Positions 17,714 to 26,396 of a stretch of DNA of 64,000 nucleotides are shown piece after piece; the first letter of the stretch is position 1; the number at the start of each line of letters is the position of its first letter. This DNA comes from DAIQNV01 sp036788215. Lineage in GTDB: Bacteria > Planctomycetota > Phycisphaerae > Phycisphaerales > UBA1924. The notes below the pieces were generated by a model. The model did not search any database, was not told where the DNA came from, and worked only from the letters and a program-made list of their open reading frames with translations. The translations under genes and the position numbers were made by a program. The stretch is taken from positions 1 to 64,000 of the forward strand of contig DAIQNV010000008.1 of assembly GCA_036788215.1 (NCBI GenBank), read 5' to 3'.

Positions 17714-19168
17714 TCAGGCGGTCGGCTCGCCGGCGCCGCCGGGTCCGCCGCCCTTCCGCTCGTCCAGTTGCCTCCGGACCTCGCGAGCCCGGGCCTCGTC
17801 CACACCGTAGGTGGACATCACGATGATGGCGATGAGCGTGCCGACGACCGGGACCGCGATGTAGGCGAGCCGGAGCCCCGTCAGGTTGACCTCCCGGGCC
17901 TCGTCGCCGAAGCCGACCGCGTCGAGGATCAGCCCGCCCCCGAGGCCCGCGATCGCGAAGCCGAACTTCACCATCCACCAGTACACCGCGCCGAAGACGC
18001 CCTCGCGCCGGGCCCCGGTGTTGAGCTCGTCGAGGTCGCAGATGTCGGCGGTCATCGACATCATGATCGTGAACAGCCCGCCGATGCCGAAGGCGAAGAA
18101 GGGCAGCGGGATGAACATAAAGTAGGGCTCCCCGGGGCGGAAGCACCACCAGAAGAGCACATAGCCCACGAGCGAGATGCTCTGCGAGATCAGGAACGCC
18201 CGGCGCTTGCCGAACCTCTGGGCCATCCACGCGACGATCGGGATCACCAGCACGCAGGTCGTCACGGCGCTCATCGTGCCGAACCAGCTGGGCCAGGTGC
18301 CCGCGCCCTCCGGCCCCGCGTCGCCCCCGTGCATGTAGTGCACGATGATGAACCAGCTCAGGCCCGCGACCGTGTTGAACGCGTTGAAGACGAAGAAGGT
18401 CGCGATGCAGATCTGGCGGAAGGGCTTGAGCCGCAGGGTCTGGCCGAAGCCCCTGGCCAGGCTCGCGACGTTCCGCTTGATGTTCCGGAGCGACAGGTCC
18501 TCGAGCTTCGAGGGATCGACCGGCCTGGTCTTGCAGAAGATTGCCGGGACGATCGCGATCGCCATGCAGCCCAGCCCGACGTACACCGCGAGCGTGCGGG
18601 CCCCCGCAGGAGCATCCTCGAACAACTGATCGTTGTAGATCACAACCCAGAACCAGGGCACGATCACCCACGCCAGCTGCCCGATCCACTGCGCGACCGC
18701 CATCAGGCGCGTCCGCTCGTGGAAGTCGTCGCTCATTTCATAGCCCATCGCGACGTAGGGCGTCGCGAAGATGGTCAGGCCGAGGTAGAAGACGAACGCC
18801 AGCAGCAGGAAGTAGATGAAGTTGTACTGCTGCCCGTTCTCCGGGTAGAGCTGCCACATGAAGACGTAGCTCAGCCCCGCGATGATCGCGCCGATCAGGA
18901 TGTACGGACGCCGCCGGCCCCACCGCGAATTCGTGTTGTCGCTGACGAAGCCCATCACCGGGTCCGTCAACGCATCGCTCAAGCGGGGCAGGAAGAACAG
19001 GATGCCCCACATCCACCCGGGGAACCCGAGCCCCTGCACCAGCACCACCATGAAGACGCCCAGCGCCGCCGGGAACATCTGGTTGCCCAGCATCCCCACG
19101 CCGTAGGCGACCTTCTGGAACATCGGGATGCGATTCGACGGCTGCTCAACAGGCAGGGACGCGGGCAT
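17714..19168 (-). CDS. GPH (MelB-type) glycoside:cation symporter
   Basis: 484 residues with about 12 hydrophobic helices. GPH hallmarks are visible: LSDALTDPVMGFVSDNTNSRWGRRRPYI between helices 2 and 3 (the cation/sugar Asp residues), ATPYVAMGYEMSDDFHERTRLM, and in the C-terminal half MTADICDLDELNTGARREGVFGAVYWW. The C-terminal tail is charged and Gly-rich. The start MPASLPVEQ has GGAG nine bases upstream; the open frame continues much further upstream but is antisense to pntB and not coding. Forms a two-gene operon with the downstream GH17. It probably imports oligosaccharides in symport with Na+ or H+. Confidence 0.85.
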   Translation of the reverse strand: MPASLPVEQPSNRIPMFQKVAYGVGMLGNQMFPAALGVFMVVLVQGLGFPGWMWGILFFLPRLSDALTDPVMGFVSDNTNSRWGRRRPYILIGAIIAGLSYVFMWQLYPENGQQYNFIYFLLLAFVFYLGLTIFATPYVAMGYEMSDDFHERTRLMAVAQWIGQLAWVIVPWFWVVIYNDQLFEDAPAGARTLAVYVGLGCMAIAIVPAIFCKTRPVDPSKLEDLSLRNIKRNVASLARGFGQTLRLKPFRQICIATFFVFNAFNTVAGLSWFIIVHYMHGGDAGPEGAGTWPSWFGTMSAVTTCVLVIPIVAWMAQRFGKRRAFLISQSISLVGYVLFWWCFRPGEPYFMFIPLPFFAFGIGGLFTIMMSMTADICDLDELNTGARREGVFGAVYWWMVKFGFAIAGLGGGLILDAVGFGDEAREVNLTGLRLAYIAVPVVGTLIAIIVMSTYGVDEARAREVRRQLDERKGGGPGGAGEPTA

Positions 19169-19392
19169 CGAGGCACTCCGATTCTGGCTCCGGGCGGACC
19201 GGCCCGCGCCCGAAGAAGGCAGCGGGACGCGACCTCCCCTCCCGCGCACGCGGTTCCCCCGGAGCACGGGACCCCCGCCCGCACGCGGGCGACGCTCGGG
19301 CGAGTGTAGTGAGCCGCGCACCGGGAGGCCCCGCCGGCCGATTGCCCCCCCTCTGTGCTGAACAGATGGCCTGCGACGATCGCACCCTGTGA

Positions 19393-19430
19393 GGGCCGGG
19401 ACCGGGACGGGGAACGGGGCGGGGGACGGG
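19393..19430 (+). other. G-quadruplex-like G-run cluster in the 263-bp gap downstream of pntB
   Basis: Seven runs of three to five G with 1-4 base spacers occur in 38 bases of the + strand, directly after the pntB stop; the pntB transcript carries the C-rich complement. The rest of the 19169-19431 gap shows no gene and no T-tract terminator. Confidence 0.4.
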
Positions 19431-19431
19431 C

Positions 19432-20802
19432 TCAGTCGCTCTTGAACTCGTTCACGACCGCGGCGATGGAGGCCTTGGCGTCCCCGAAGAGCATGCGGGT
19501 GTTGGGTAGGAAGAACAGGGCGTTCTGCACGCCCGCGAAGCCGGCGCTCATGGATCGCTTGAGCACCACGACGGTCCGGGCCCGGTCCGCGTCGATGATC
19601 GGCATGCCGAAGAGCGGGCTGTCGGGCTTCGATCGGGCGTCGGGGTTGACCACGTCGTTGGCCCCGATGACGAGGGCGACGTCGACGGTCTCCATCGCGG
19701 GGTTCACGTCCCCCGGCTCCGTGAGGTTCTCGTAGGGCACGCCTGATTCCGCGAGCAGGACGTTCATGTGCCCGGGCATGCGCCCCGCGACCGGGTGGAT
19801 CACGAAGCGCACCTCGACCCCGTGCTCCTGCAGCAGGTCGGCGAGTTCCTGCACGACGTGCTGCGCCTGCGCGACCGCCATGCCGTACCCCGGGATGATC
19901 AGCACCGACCGGGCCGCCTCGAGCAGGGCGTAGGTGTCGGGCGCGCTGATCGGGCGGATCGAGCCCTCCTCGCCGGCCGAGGAGGCGCCCGGGGCGGGCG
20001 AGCCGAACCCCGCGAAGAGCACATTGCTCAGGGAGCGGTTCATCGCCTTGCACATCACCCGCGTGAGCATGAGGCCGCTCGCGCCGACGAGCGTGCCCGC
20101 GACGACGAGCACGACGCTGCCGGTGGCGAGACCGGCGAGCGTCGCCGCGACGCCGGAGTAGCTGTTCAGGAGGCTCACGACCACCGGCATGTCGCCCCCT
20201 CCGATGCGGACGACCGCGAGCAGCCCGACCACGACGGTCATCGTGCCCAGGGCGATGAGGATCGCCGCCGGCTCGTCGATGAAGATCGCCGCGATGCCGG
20301 TCGCGAGCATGACCAGGACCGTCAGCGCCGTGAACACGAGCTGCCCGGGGAAGCTGTAGGGCGAGGACTTGACGTAGCCCGCGAGCTTCCCGAAGGCGAC
20401 AAGGCTGCCCGAGAACGCGACGCCACCCACGACGATGGCCGCCGCCGCAGCGGTGCGGGCGCCGGGCCCGGGGCCCTCTTCCGCGACGAGCTCGAGCACG
20501 CCTACCAGGGCGGACGCGAGCCCGCCGAGCCCGTTGAACAGGGCCACGAGCTCGGGCATCGCGGTCATCTTGACCCGCGCCGCCGAGACGACGCCGACCG
20601 CAGAACCCACCAGGCCCGCGAGCGCCACGATGGACCACTGCACATCCGCGTGGATGAGCGCCGCGACGACCGCGAGCAGCATGGCACCGGCGGAGATCGC
20701 GTTGCCGAGCCGGGCGGTCCGCTGGTGACCCAGGAGCTTGATGCCGATGATGAAGGCGAGGCACGCCCCGATATTGAGCGCGCTGACCAGCGGATTGTTC
20801 AC
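19432..20802 (-). CDS. pntB: Proton-translocating NAD(P)+ transhydrogenase, beta subunit
   Basis: 456 residues. Domain II (about 1-265) has eight or nine membrane helices. Domain III (about 275-456) binds NADP(H): IIPGYGMAVAQAQHVVQELADLL, HPVAGRMPGHMNVLLAE, VIGANDVVNPDA and the closing KRSMSAGFAGVQN segment are classic PntB. The inner-membrane complex couples proton entry to hydride transfer from NADH to NADP+. The start is GTG, overlapping the pntAB stop by four bases (GTGA). An upstream extension in the same frame is antisense and was rejected. Last gene of the eda-kdgK-pntAA-pntAB-pntB string. Confidence 0.95.
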   Translation of the reverse strand: MNNPLVSALNIGACLAFIIGIKLLGHQRTARLGNAISAGAMLLAVVAALIHADVQWSIVALAGLVGSAVGVVSAARVKMTAMPELVALFNGLGGLASALVGVLELVAEEGPGPGARTAAAAAIVVGGVAFSGSLVAFGKLAGYVKSSPYSFPGQLVFTALTVLVMLATGIAAIFIDEPAAILIALGTMTVVVGLLAVVRIGGGDMPVVVSLLNSYSGVAATLAGLATGSVVLVVAGTLVGASGLMLTRVMCKAMNRSLSNVLFAGFGSPAPGASSAGEEGSIRPISAPDTYALLEAARSVLIIPGYGMAVAQAQHVVQELADLLQEHGVEVRFVIHPVAGRMPGHMNVLLAESGVPYENLTEPGDVNPAMETVDVALVIGANDVVNPDARSKPDSPLFGMPIIDADRARTVVVLKRSMSAGFAGVQNALFFLPNTRMLFGDAKASIAAVVNEFKSD

Positions 20803-21089
20803 TTCACGCCCCCCCGTCCGGAGGGCCCGCCCGCGCGGAACATGTTGAGCATCCGCTCGGTCACGAGGTAGCCCCCGACGACGTTGGTCGCCGCCGCTGC
20901 GAGGGCGAGCCCCGCCAGGGCGTCGGCCCAGAAGCCGTCGAGGCCGGTCGCGATGATCGCCCCGACGATCGTGATGCCCGAGATCGCGTTCGACCCCGAC
21001 ATCAGGGGCGTGTGCAGCTGCGACGGGATCTTGCGTATCAGTTCGATCCCGAGGGCCGCGGAAAGAACGAGCACCAGCAGCATCATCAT
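20799..21089 (-). CDS. pntAB: NAD(P)+ transhydrogenase, membrane subunit alpha-2
   Basis: 96 residues with three hydrophobic helices: MMMLLVLVLSAALGIELI, NAISGITIVGAIIATGL and ALAGLALAAAATNVVGGYLV. The conserved loop KIPSQLHTPLMSGSNAISG is present. This is the separate domain-II fragment that in E. coli is fused to the end of PntA. ATGA overlap with pntAA and GTGA overlap with pntB make it translationally coupled on both sides. The three-polypeptide split is normal in many bacteria. Confidence 0.93.
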   Translation of the reverse strand: MMMLLVLVLSAALGIELIRKIPSQLHTPLMSGSNAISGITIVGAIIATGLDGFWADALAGLALAAAATNVVGGYLVTERMLNMFRAGGPSGRGGVK

Positions 21090-22267
21090 GACCCGGCCCC
21101 CCTGGTCTCCCGCACATGCTCACGGACGCGAGCGTCCCGGATCTCCCCCGCGTGCGTCAGCAGCACCGCGGAAAGCACGGGGTCGTCCTCGTGAGCCCTG
21201 ACGACCGCCCGATCCTTCTCGAGAACATGCCCGAGCAGGGCGAGGATGTTCGACCCGAGCACCTGGCTCGCGTCGTGGGCGACGCGCGATGGCAGGTGGG
21301 GATCACCGATGACCTTCACACCACGGATATCAACGACCCGCCCGGGCTCGGCGCCCTCGACATTCCCGCCCGTCGCGACCGCCATGTCCACGACCACCGA
21401 GCCGGGCGTCATCCCCTCGACCATGTCGCGCGTCACCAGGATCGGTGCCCGCCGGCCAAAGACCTGCGCCGTCGTGATCACGATGTCCGACTCGGCGCAG
21501 TACGCCGCCATCGCGCGGCGCTGGGCGGTGATCTCGTCCGGGGTCAGTTCCCGGGCATACCCGCCCGCGCCTTCGCGATCGGACGCCCGCGTGTCGATCT
21601 TCGCGACCTTCGCCCCGAGCGAGGTGATCTGCTCCTGCGCCGCCGCCCGGACGTCGTACCCCGTCACCCGCGCCCCGAGCCGACCGGCGGTCGCGAGCGC
21701 CTGCAGCCCCGCGACCCCCGCGCCGACGATGAACACCTTCGCGGGCCGGATCGTCCCCGCTGCGGTCGACATCATCGGGAGCGCCTTGGGGAGGTGATCC
21801 GCCGCTGCCAGCACCGCTGCGTACCCCGCCAGGCTCGCCTGCGAACTCAGCGCGTCCATGGGCTGCGCGATCGTGGTTCGCGGGACGAGCTCGAGCGCCA
21901 GCGACGACACCGACCGTGCCGCCAGGTCCTCGACCAGCGCGCACTGGTTGAAGGGGTCCAAGAGCCCGACCAGCACCGTCTCCCGCGTCAGCCGGGCCGC
22001 CACCCCGGGGGCCGGCGGGCCCACGCAGACCGCGACCCCGTCCGCGGGCGGCGCGTCCGGGTCTACCACCTTGGCGCCCACCGCCCCGTACGCGTCGTCT
22101 CCGAACCCGGGCGTCGCGGAAAGCCCCCGGGGCACCCGCACAGTCCAGCCCTCACGGACGAGCCCCCGCGCGTGCTCGGGCGTGAGGGGGACGCGCCGCT
22201 CTTCGGGATCGGCGATCGGCAGAATGGTCAGAACACGTCCGGTGTGAACGGGGGACTCGTCGGGCAT
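21086..22267 (-). CDS. pntAA: NAD(P)+ transhydrogenase, alpha-1 (NAD-binding) subunit
   Basis: 393 residues, soluble domain I. The N-terminal lobe (ERRVPLTPEHARGLVREGW) resembles alanine dehydrogenase. The Rossmann motif KVFIVGAGVAGLQALATAGRLGA is followed by Asp of GYDVR, selecting NAD(H). The mobile-loop region (SDIVITTAQVFGRRAP) and VVDMAVATGGNVE are conserved. It begins 18 bp after the kdgK stop with AAGG upstream, so it is probably in the same transcript. ATGA overlaps the next gene. Binds NADH for hydride transfer to NADP+ on PntB. Confidence 0.93.
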   Translation of the reverse strand: MPDESPVHTGRVLTILPIADPEERRVPLTPEHARGLVREGWTVRVPRGLSATPGFGDDAYGAVGAKVVDPDAPPADGVAVCVGPPAPGVAARLTRETVLVGLLDPFNQCALVEDLAARSVSSLALELVPRTTIAQPMDALSSQASLAGYAAVLAAADHLPKALPMMSTAAGTIRPAKVFIVGAGVAGLQALATAGRLGARVTGYDVRAAAQEQITSLGAKVAKIDTRASDREGAGGYARELTPDEITAQRRAMAAYCAESDIVITTAQVFGRRAPILVTRDMVEGMTPGSVVVDMAVATGGNVEGAEPGRVVDIRGVKVIGDPHLPSRVAHDASQVLGSNILALLGHVLEKDRAVVRAHEDDPVLSAVLLTHAGEIRDARVREHVRETRGAGS

Positions 22268-22285
22268 GCGGGGGCCTTGCAGGGT

Positions 22286-23332
22286 TCAGCGATGCACCCG
22301 ACCGGAGCCCCCGGTCTTGAGCATGCGACGGACATCATCGGTGGAGACCAGGTTGAAGTCCCCGGGGATCGTCTGCTTCAGGCACGACGCGGCTACAGCG
22401 AATTCGAGCGCATCCCGGGTTGAGGATTCATGGAGCAGCCCCGCGATCAGCCCCCCCGCGAAGGCGTCCCCGCCTCCCACGCGGTCGACGATCTGTATGT
22501 CATACTCCCTCGAGCGGAAGGGCTCCCGGCAGTCCGCGTCGTCGAGCATGATCGCCGACCACCCGTTCCGGCTGGCGCTGATGCTCTCGCGCAGCGTGAT
22601 CGCCACCGTATCGAAGGCAAATTCGTCCTTCAGACGGGCGCACAGCCTCCCGTACGCCCCGATGTCGAGTTCACCCCGGTCGACGTCGGTGTTCTCCGGC
22701 TCGACGCCCAGCGACTTCTGGGCGTCCTCCTCGTTGCAGATGCAGACATCGACGTGCTTCATCAGGGGCCGCATGATTGCCCGGGCCCGGTCCGTCGTCC
22801 ACAGCTTCGCCCGAAAGTTCAGGTCGCACGAGACGCGGACGCCCCGCTCCCCCGCCGCCTCGCACAGCCTTGCCACGCACGCCGCGGGCCCCTCCCCGAG
22901 CGCGGGGGTGATACCGGTCCAGTGCAGCCACGTCGCGCCCCGGAGCGCCGCGTCGACATCCAGGTCCCCGGGCGTCATTTCCGCCATCGCGGAGTGCGCC
23001 CGGTCGTACACCACGTTGCTCCCCCGCTGGCTCGCCCCGGTCTCCAGGAAATAGATCCCCGCGCGCTCCCCGCCCCGGACGATGCCCGAGGTGTCCACCC
23101 CGAACCGGCGCAGGTGGTTCACCGCCCCCTGCCCCACCTCGTGCGCCGGAAGACGGCTGACGAACGACGCCTCCACCCCGTAGTTGCACAGGCTCACCGC
23201 CACGTTCGCCTCCCCGCCCCCGTAGGTGACATCGAGCGACGCCGCCTGCAGCAAACGCTGATGCCCCGGCGTCGACAGCCGCAGCATGATCTCACCGAAC
23301 GTGACGACACGATGCGCAACAGGACCGGGCAT
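22286..23332 (-). CDS. kdgK: 2-dehydro-3-deoxygluconokinase, PfkB family
   Basis: 348 residues. The PfkB/ribokinase fold has GGGEANVAVSLCNYG near the N-terminus, RAGIYFLETGASQRGSNVVY (typical of KDG kinases), DLNFRAKLW, and the anion-hole/catalytic motif DRVGGGDAFAGGLIAGLL near 290 with the catalytic Asp. It phosphorylates KDG to KDPG with ATP. The ATG at 23332 was chosen over an upstream TTG because GGAG sits about nine bases before it. It follows eda by 36 bp and precedes pntAA by 18 bp. Both uronate branches in this window feed its substrate. Confidence 0.92.
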   Translation of the reverse strand: MPGPVAHRVVTFGEIMLRLSTPGHQRLLQAASLDVTYGGGEANVAVSLCNYGVEASFVSRLPAHEVGQGAVNHLRRFGVDTSGIVRGGERAGIYFLETGASQRGSNVVYDRAHSAMAEMTPGDLDVDAALRGATWLHWTGITPALGEGPAACVARLCEAAGERGVRVSCDLNFRAKLWTTDRARAIMRPLMKHVDVCICNEEDAQKSLGVEPENTDVDRGELDIGAYGRLCARLKDEFAFDTVAITLRESISASRNGWSAIMLDDADCREPFRSREYDIQIVDRVGGGDAFAGGLIAGLLHESSTRDALEFAVAASCLKQTIPGDFNLVSTDDVRRMLKTGGSGRVHR

Positions 23333-23368
23333 CAGCGAACTCCAGAGCAAATCTCGCGACCACAGGAT

Positions 23369-24040
23369 TCAGAAACCCTCACGACGCGCCGCCCCCCCGC
23401 GGGCCCACGCGATCGACGCCACCAGACGCTCCGCCCGCGCCCGCAGTTCCCCCGTCGACCTCGACGCGACGACCTCCCGGTCCACGAGCGCGCTGCCCAC
23501 CCCCACCGCGACCGCCCCCGCCCGCAGCCATTCCCCCGCGTTCTCCAGGCTCACCCCTCCCGTCGGCATCAGGCGCAGGTGAGGCATCGGCGCGAGCACC
23601 CCCCGGAAGAACGCCATCCCCACCACGTCCGCCGGGAACACCTTCACGATCGCCGCCCCCGCGTCGGTCGCGTCCGCGATCTCCGTGGGCGTCAGGCACC
23701 CCGCGATCGCCGGCACCCCCGCCTCCGCCGCTAACCGGAGCACCGCCGGCCGGAACACCGGGCTCACGACATACCCCGCCCCCGCGTCGATCGCCGCCCG
23801 CGCCTGGTCCGCGGTCAGCACCGACCCAACCCCCACAAGGTGCCCCGGGCCCAGCCGACGCGTCAACTCGCCGATCCGCTCCACCGCGCCGGGCACCGTC
23901 AGCGTGATCTCGAGCGCCCGCACCCCCGCGTCCACCAGGGTCTCCGCGATCCACGCCACCGCGTCCCCATCCGCCGACCGCACCACCGCGACCGCCCCGG
24001 CCTCGATCAGTCGCTGCGTCGTCTCGTGGACACCATCCAT
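23369..24040 (-). CDS. eda: KDPG/KHG aldolase
   Basis: 223 residues, a class I aldolase TIM barrel. Visible active-site elements are the Glu in RALEITLTVP, the phosphate-binding VGVGSVLTADQARAAIDAGA, the Arg in SPVFRPAVL, and the Schiff-base Lys in AAIVKVFPAD followed by MPTGGVSLENAGEWLRAG. It cleaves KDPG to pyruvate and glyceraldehyde-3-phosphate. GGAG lies seven bases upstream of the ATG. First gene of the minus-strand string, divergent from the symporter genes. The C-terminus (ARGGAARREGF) is slightly extended. Confidence 0.93.
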   Translation of the reverse strand: MDGVHETTQRLIEAGAVAVVRSADGDAVAWIAETLVDAGVRALEITLTVPGAVERIGELTRRLGPGHLVGVGSVLTADQARAAIDAGAGYVVSPVFRPAVLRLAAEAGVPAIAGCLTPTEIADATDAGAAIVKVFPADVVGMAFFRGVLAPMPHLRLMPTGGVSLENAGEWLRAGAVAVGVGSALVDREVVASRSTGELRARAERLVASIAWARGGAARREGF

Positions 24041-24189
24041 CGCGTGCTCCGCCGTCCACCCTCAGCCGTGTCCCGGGCGACCCATGCAGGATACCGCATC
24101 GCGCCCCCCACCACCCACCCACCCCCACTATCACCGCGCCCCGCCCGCCCCCCATCGCCCCGCGCACCCGATCCGGTACGCTCCGCGCC
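24041..24189. promoter_or_regulatory. Divergent promoter region, eda versus DUF4212/symporter
   Basis: This 149-bp gap contains a long C-rich, repeat-like stretch (cccccaccacccacccacccc). Both transcription units must start in or near it. No copy of the TGWAAYNGTTTCW operator and no clear -10 element was seen. Confidence 0.4.
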
Positions 24190-24468
24190 ATGACGAACGC
24201 CCCAGTTCGAACCACCCCCGACCCCACCCGGGCCTACTGGCGGGCCAACCTCCGCCTGCTGGCGGTCCTGCTCGCGATCTGGTTCGCCGTCAGCTTCGGC
24301 GCCGGCATCCTCTTCGTCGAACAACTCAACCGATTCCGCATCGGCGAGGCCAAACTGGGGTTCTGGATGGCGCAGCAGGGCTCCATCTATACCTTCGTCG
24401 CCCTCATCGGCGCGTACGTCATCCTGATGAACCGGCTCGACCGCCGCCACGCGATGCGGGAGGACTGA
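24190..24468 (+). CDS. DUF4212 small subunit of a sodium/solute symporter
   Basis: 92 residues with two hydrophobic helices (LRLLAVLLAIWFAVSFGAGILF and IYTFVALIGAYVILMNRL). It has the family's YWRANLRL start motif and the RIGEAKLGFWMAQQGSI loop. DUF4212 proteins are found directly before VC_2705-type symporters, as here: the ATG of the large gene follows the stop by two bases. Presumed accessory membrane subunit. Confidence 0.88.
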   Translation: MTNAPVRTTPDPTRAYWRANLRLLAVLLAIWFAVSFGAGILFVEQLNRFRIGEAKLGFWMAQQGSIYTFVALIGAYVILMNRLDRRHAMRED

Positions 24469-24470
24469 TC

Positions 24471-26384
24471 ATGCTCGACGCACAGGGCTGGACCTTCGTC
24501 CTCGTCGGCCTCAGCTTCGCGCTCTACATCGGCATCGCCATCTGGAGCCGCGCCGGAAGCACCAGCGAGTTCTACGTCGCCGGGAAGGGCGTCCCCGCCC
24601 TCGCCAACGGGATGGCCACCGGGGCCGACTGGATGTCCGCCGCCTCCTTCATCGGGATGGCCGGCGTCATCTCCTTCACCGGCTACTTCGGCTCGGTCTA
24701 CCTCATGGGCTGGACCGGGGGCTACGTCCTCCTCGCCCTCCTCCTCGCCCCCTACCTCCGCAAGTTCGGCAAGTTCACCGTCCCCGACTTCGTGGGCGAC
24801 CGCTACGAGAGCAGCGTCGCACGCGTCGTCGCGGTCGTCTGCGCCATCTTCGTCAGCTTCACCTATGTCGCCGGACAGATGCGCGGGGTCGGCGTCGTCT
24901 TCAGCCGCTTCCTCGAGGTCGACATCACCCTGGGCGTCATCATCGGCACCGGCATTGTCTTCTTCTACGCGGTCCTCGGAGGCATGAAGGGCATCACCTA
25001 CACCCAGGTCGCCCAGTACTGCGTCCTCATCTTCGCCTTCACGGTCCCCGCGGTCTTCCTCAGCATCATGCTCACCGGCAACCCCGTCCCCCAGCTCGGG
25101 TTCGTGGGCGACGCCTCCGCCAGCGTCGGCGCCTCCCTCGCCGGCTCGGAAAGCGCCGGCCTCCTCGACACCCTTGATGCGCTCAACGAAGAGCTGGGCT
25201 TCGCCGCCTACACCGCCCCGCCCACCGAGTGGATCGCCACCACCGGCGCCAAGGGCTACACCGATGTCATCGCCATCACGCTCGCGCTCATGGTCGGCAC
25301 CGCCGGCCTGCCCCACGTCATCATCCGCTTCTACACCGTGCCCCGTGTCCGCGACGCCCGCATGAGCGCCTTCTGGGCCCTGCTCTTCATCGCCCTGCTC
25401 TACACCACCGCCCCCGCGGTCGGCGCCTTCGGGCGGACCAACCTCATCGAGGCCACCCGCGACGCCTGGTACGACCCCGCCGCCGCGGGCGAGGGCGAGA
25501 AAGCCATCCCCGACTGGTTCAAGACGTGGGAGGACACCGGCCTCATCGCCTGGATCGACAAAAACAATGACGGCCGCATCCAGTACCGCGCCGGCGAACC
25601 CTTCGACAGCCCGGCGGGCAAGCCCGTTTTCGCCACCGCCGGGGACGGCACCCCCGCACGCGGCCCCCACGGTGAGCGCCTGCTCATCATCGGTGAGGGG
25701 GGCGTCACGCCGATCGACAACGACAACGAGCTCTTCGTCGACCGCGACATCATGGTCCTCGCCAACCCCGAGATCGCCCGCCTCCCGGCCTGGGTCGTGG
25801 GCCTCGTCGCCGCGGGGGGGCTCGCCGCCGCGCTCTCCACCGCCGCGGGCCTCCTGCTCGTCATCTCCACCGCTGTCAGCCACGACCTCGTCAAGCGCAC
25901 CCTCGCGCCGAACGTCAGCGAGAAGACCGAGCTCTGGATCGCCCGGGCCGCGGCCGGTGTCGGCGTTATCGGTGCCGCGCTCCTGGGCATCTTCCCGCCG
26001 GGCTTCGTCGCGGAAGTCGTCGCTCTCGCCTTCGGCCTCGCCGCCTCCAGCTTCTTCCCGGTCATCCTCCTGGGCATCTTCTGGAAGCGCATGAACCGCG
26101 CCGGCGCGATCAGCGCCATGCTCTCCGGCATCGGCTTCACCGGCGCCTACATCGCCTACTTCAAGTTCCTCGGGGGCACCAGAGAACACTGGCTCCTCGG
26201 CATTAGCCCCGAGGGCATCGGCGCCGTGGGCATGCTCGTCAACTTCGCGGTCGGCATCTCTGTCGCCCTCATCACCAAGCCCCCCTCCGCCGAGACCGCC
26301 GCCCTTGTCGAGGACATCCGCACCCCCCGCGGCGCGGGCGAGGCCCACGAGATGCAGGTCCCCCCCGCCACGCGTGGCGAATGA
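24471..26384 (+). CDS. Sodium:solute symporter, VC_2705/ActP-like subfamily
   Basis: 637 residues, SSS family, about 13 helices. EFYVAGKGVPALANGMATGADWMSAASFIGMAG near the N-terminus and the middle segment GTAGLPHVIIRFYTVPRVRDAR are typical of acetate-permease-like members. Between two helices (about residues 325-430) is a hydrophilic insert with an EF-hand-like loop DKNNDGRIQYR starting near D363. The C-terminal tail is about 35 residues and charged. It is coupled to the DUF4212 gene and followed after 12 bp by uxuA. The cargo could be a carboxylate such as acetate or a uronate; placement with uronate genes favours the latter (inference). Confidence 0.88.
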   Translation: MLDAQGWTFVLVGLSFALYIGIAIWSRAGSTSEFYVAGKGVPALANGMATGADWMSAASFIGMAGVISFTGYFGSVYLMGWTGGYVLLALLLAPYLRKFGKFTVPDFVGDRYESSVARVVAVVCAIFVSFTYVAGQMRGVGVVFSRFLEVDITLGVIIGTGIVFFYAVLGGMKGITYTQVAQYCVLIFAFTVPAVFLSIMLTGNPVPQLGFVGDASASVGASLAGSESAGLLDTLDALNEELGFAAYTAPPTEWIATTGAKGYTDVIAITLALMVGTAGLPHVIIRFYTVPRVRDARMSAFWALLFIALLYTTAPAVGAFGRTNLIEATRDAWYDPAAAGEGEKAIPDWFKTWEDTGLIAWIDKNNDGRIQYRAGEPFDSPAGKPVFATAGDGTPARGPHGERLLIIGEGGVTPIDNDNELFVDRDIMVLANPEIARLPAWVVGLVAAGGLAAALSTAAGLLLVISTAVSHDLVKRTLAPNVSEKTELWIARAAAGVGVIGAALLGIFPPGFVAEVVALAFGLAASSFFPVILLGIFWKRMNRAGAISAMLSGIGFTGAYIAYFKFLGGTREHWLLGISPEGIGAVGMLVNFAVGISVALITKPPSAETAALVEDIRTPRGAGEAHEMQVPPATRGE

Positions 26385-26396
26385 TTGTGACCGCCC

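Noticed and set aside
20803..21123. N-terminal extension of pntB through the pntAB region
   Set aside because: The extension is Arg/Asp-rich and antisense-like in composition, lies within pntAB on the same strand in another frame, and the GTG at 20802 begins the conserved membrane domain.
24090..24150. Short C-rich repeat as a CRISPR-like or minisatellite array
   Set aside because: Only a simple C/A-rich tract in a promoter gap; no regular unit or spacers.
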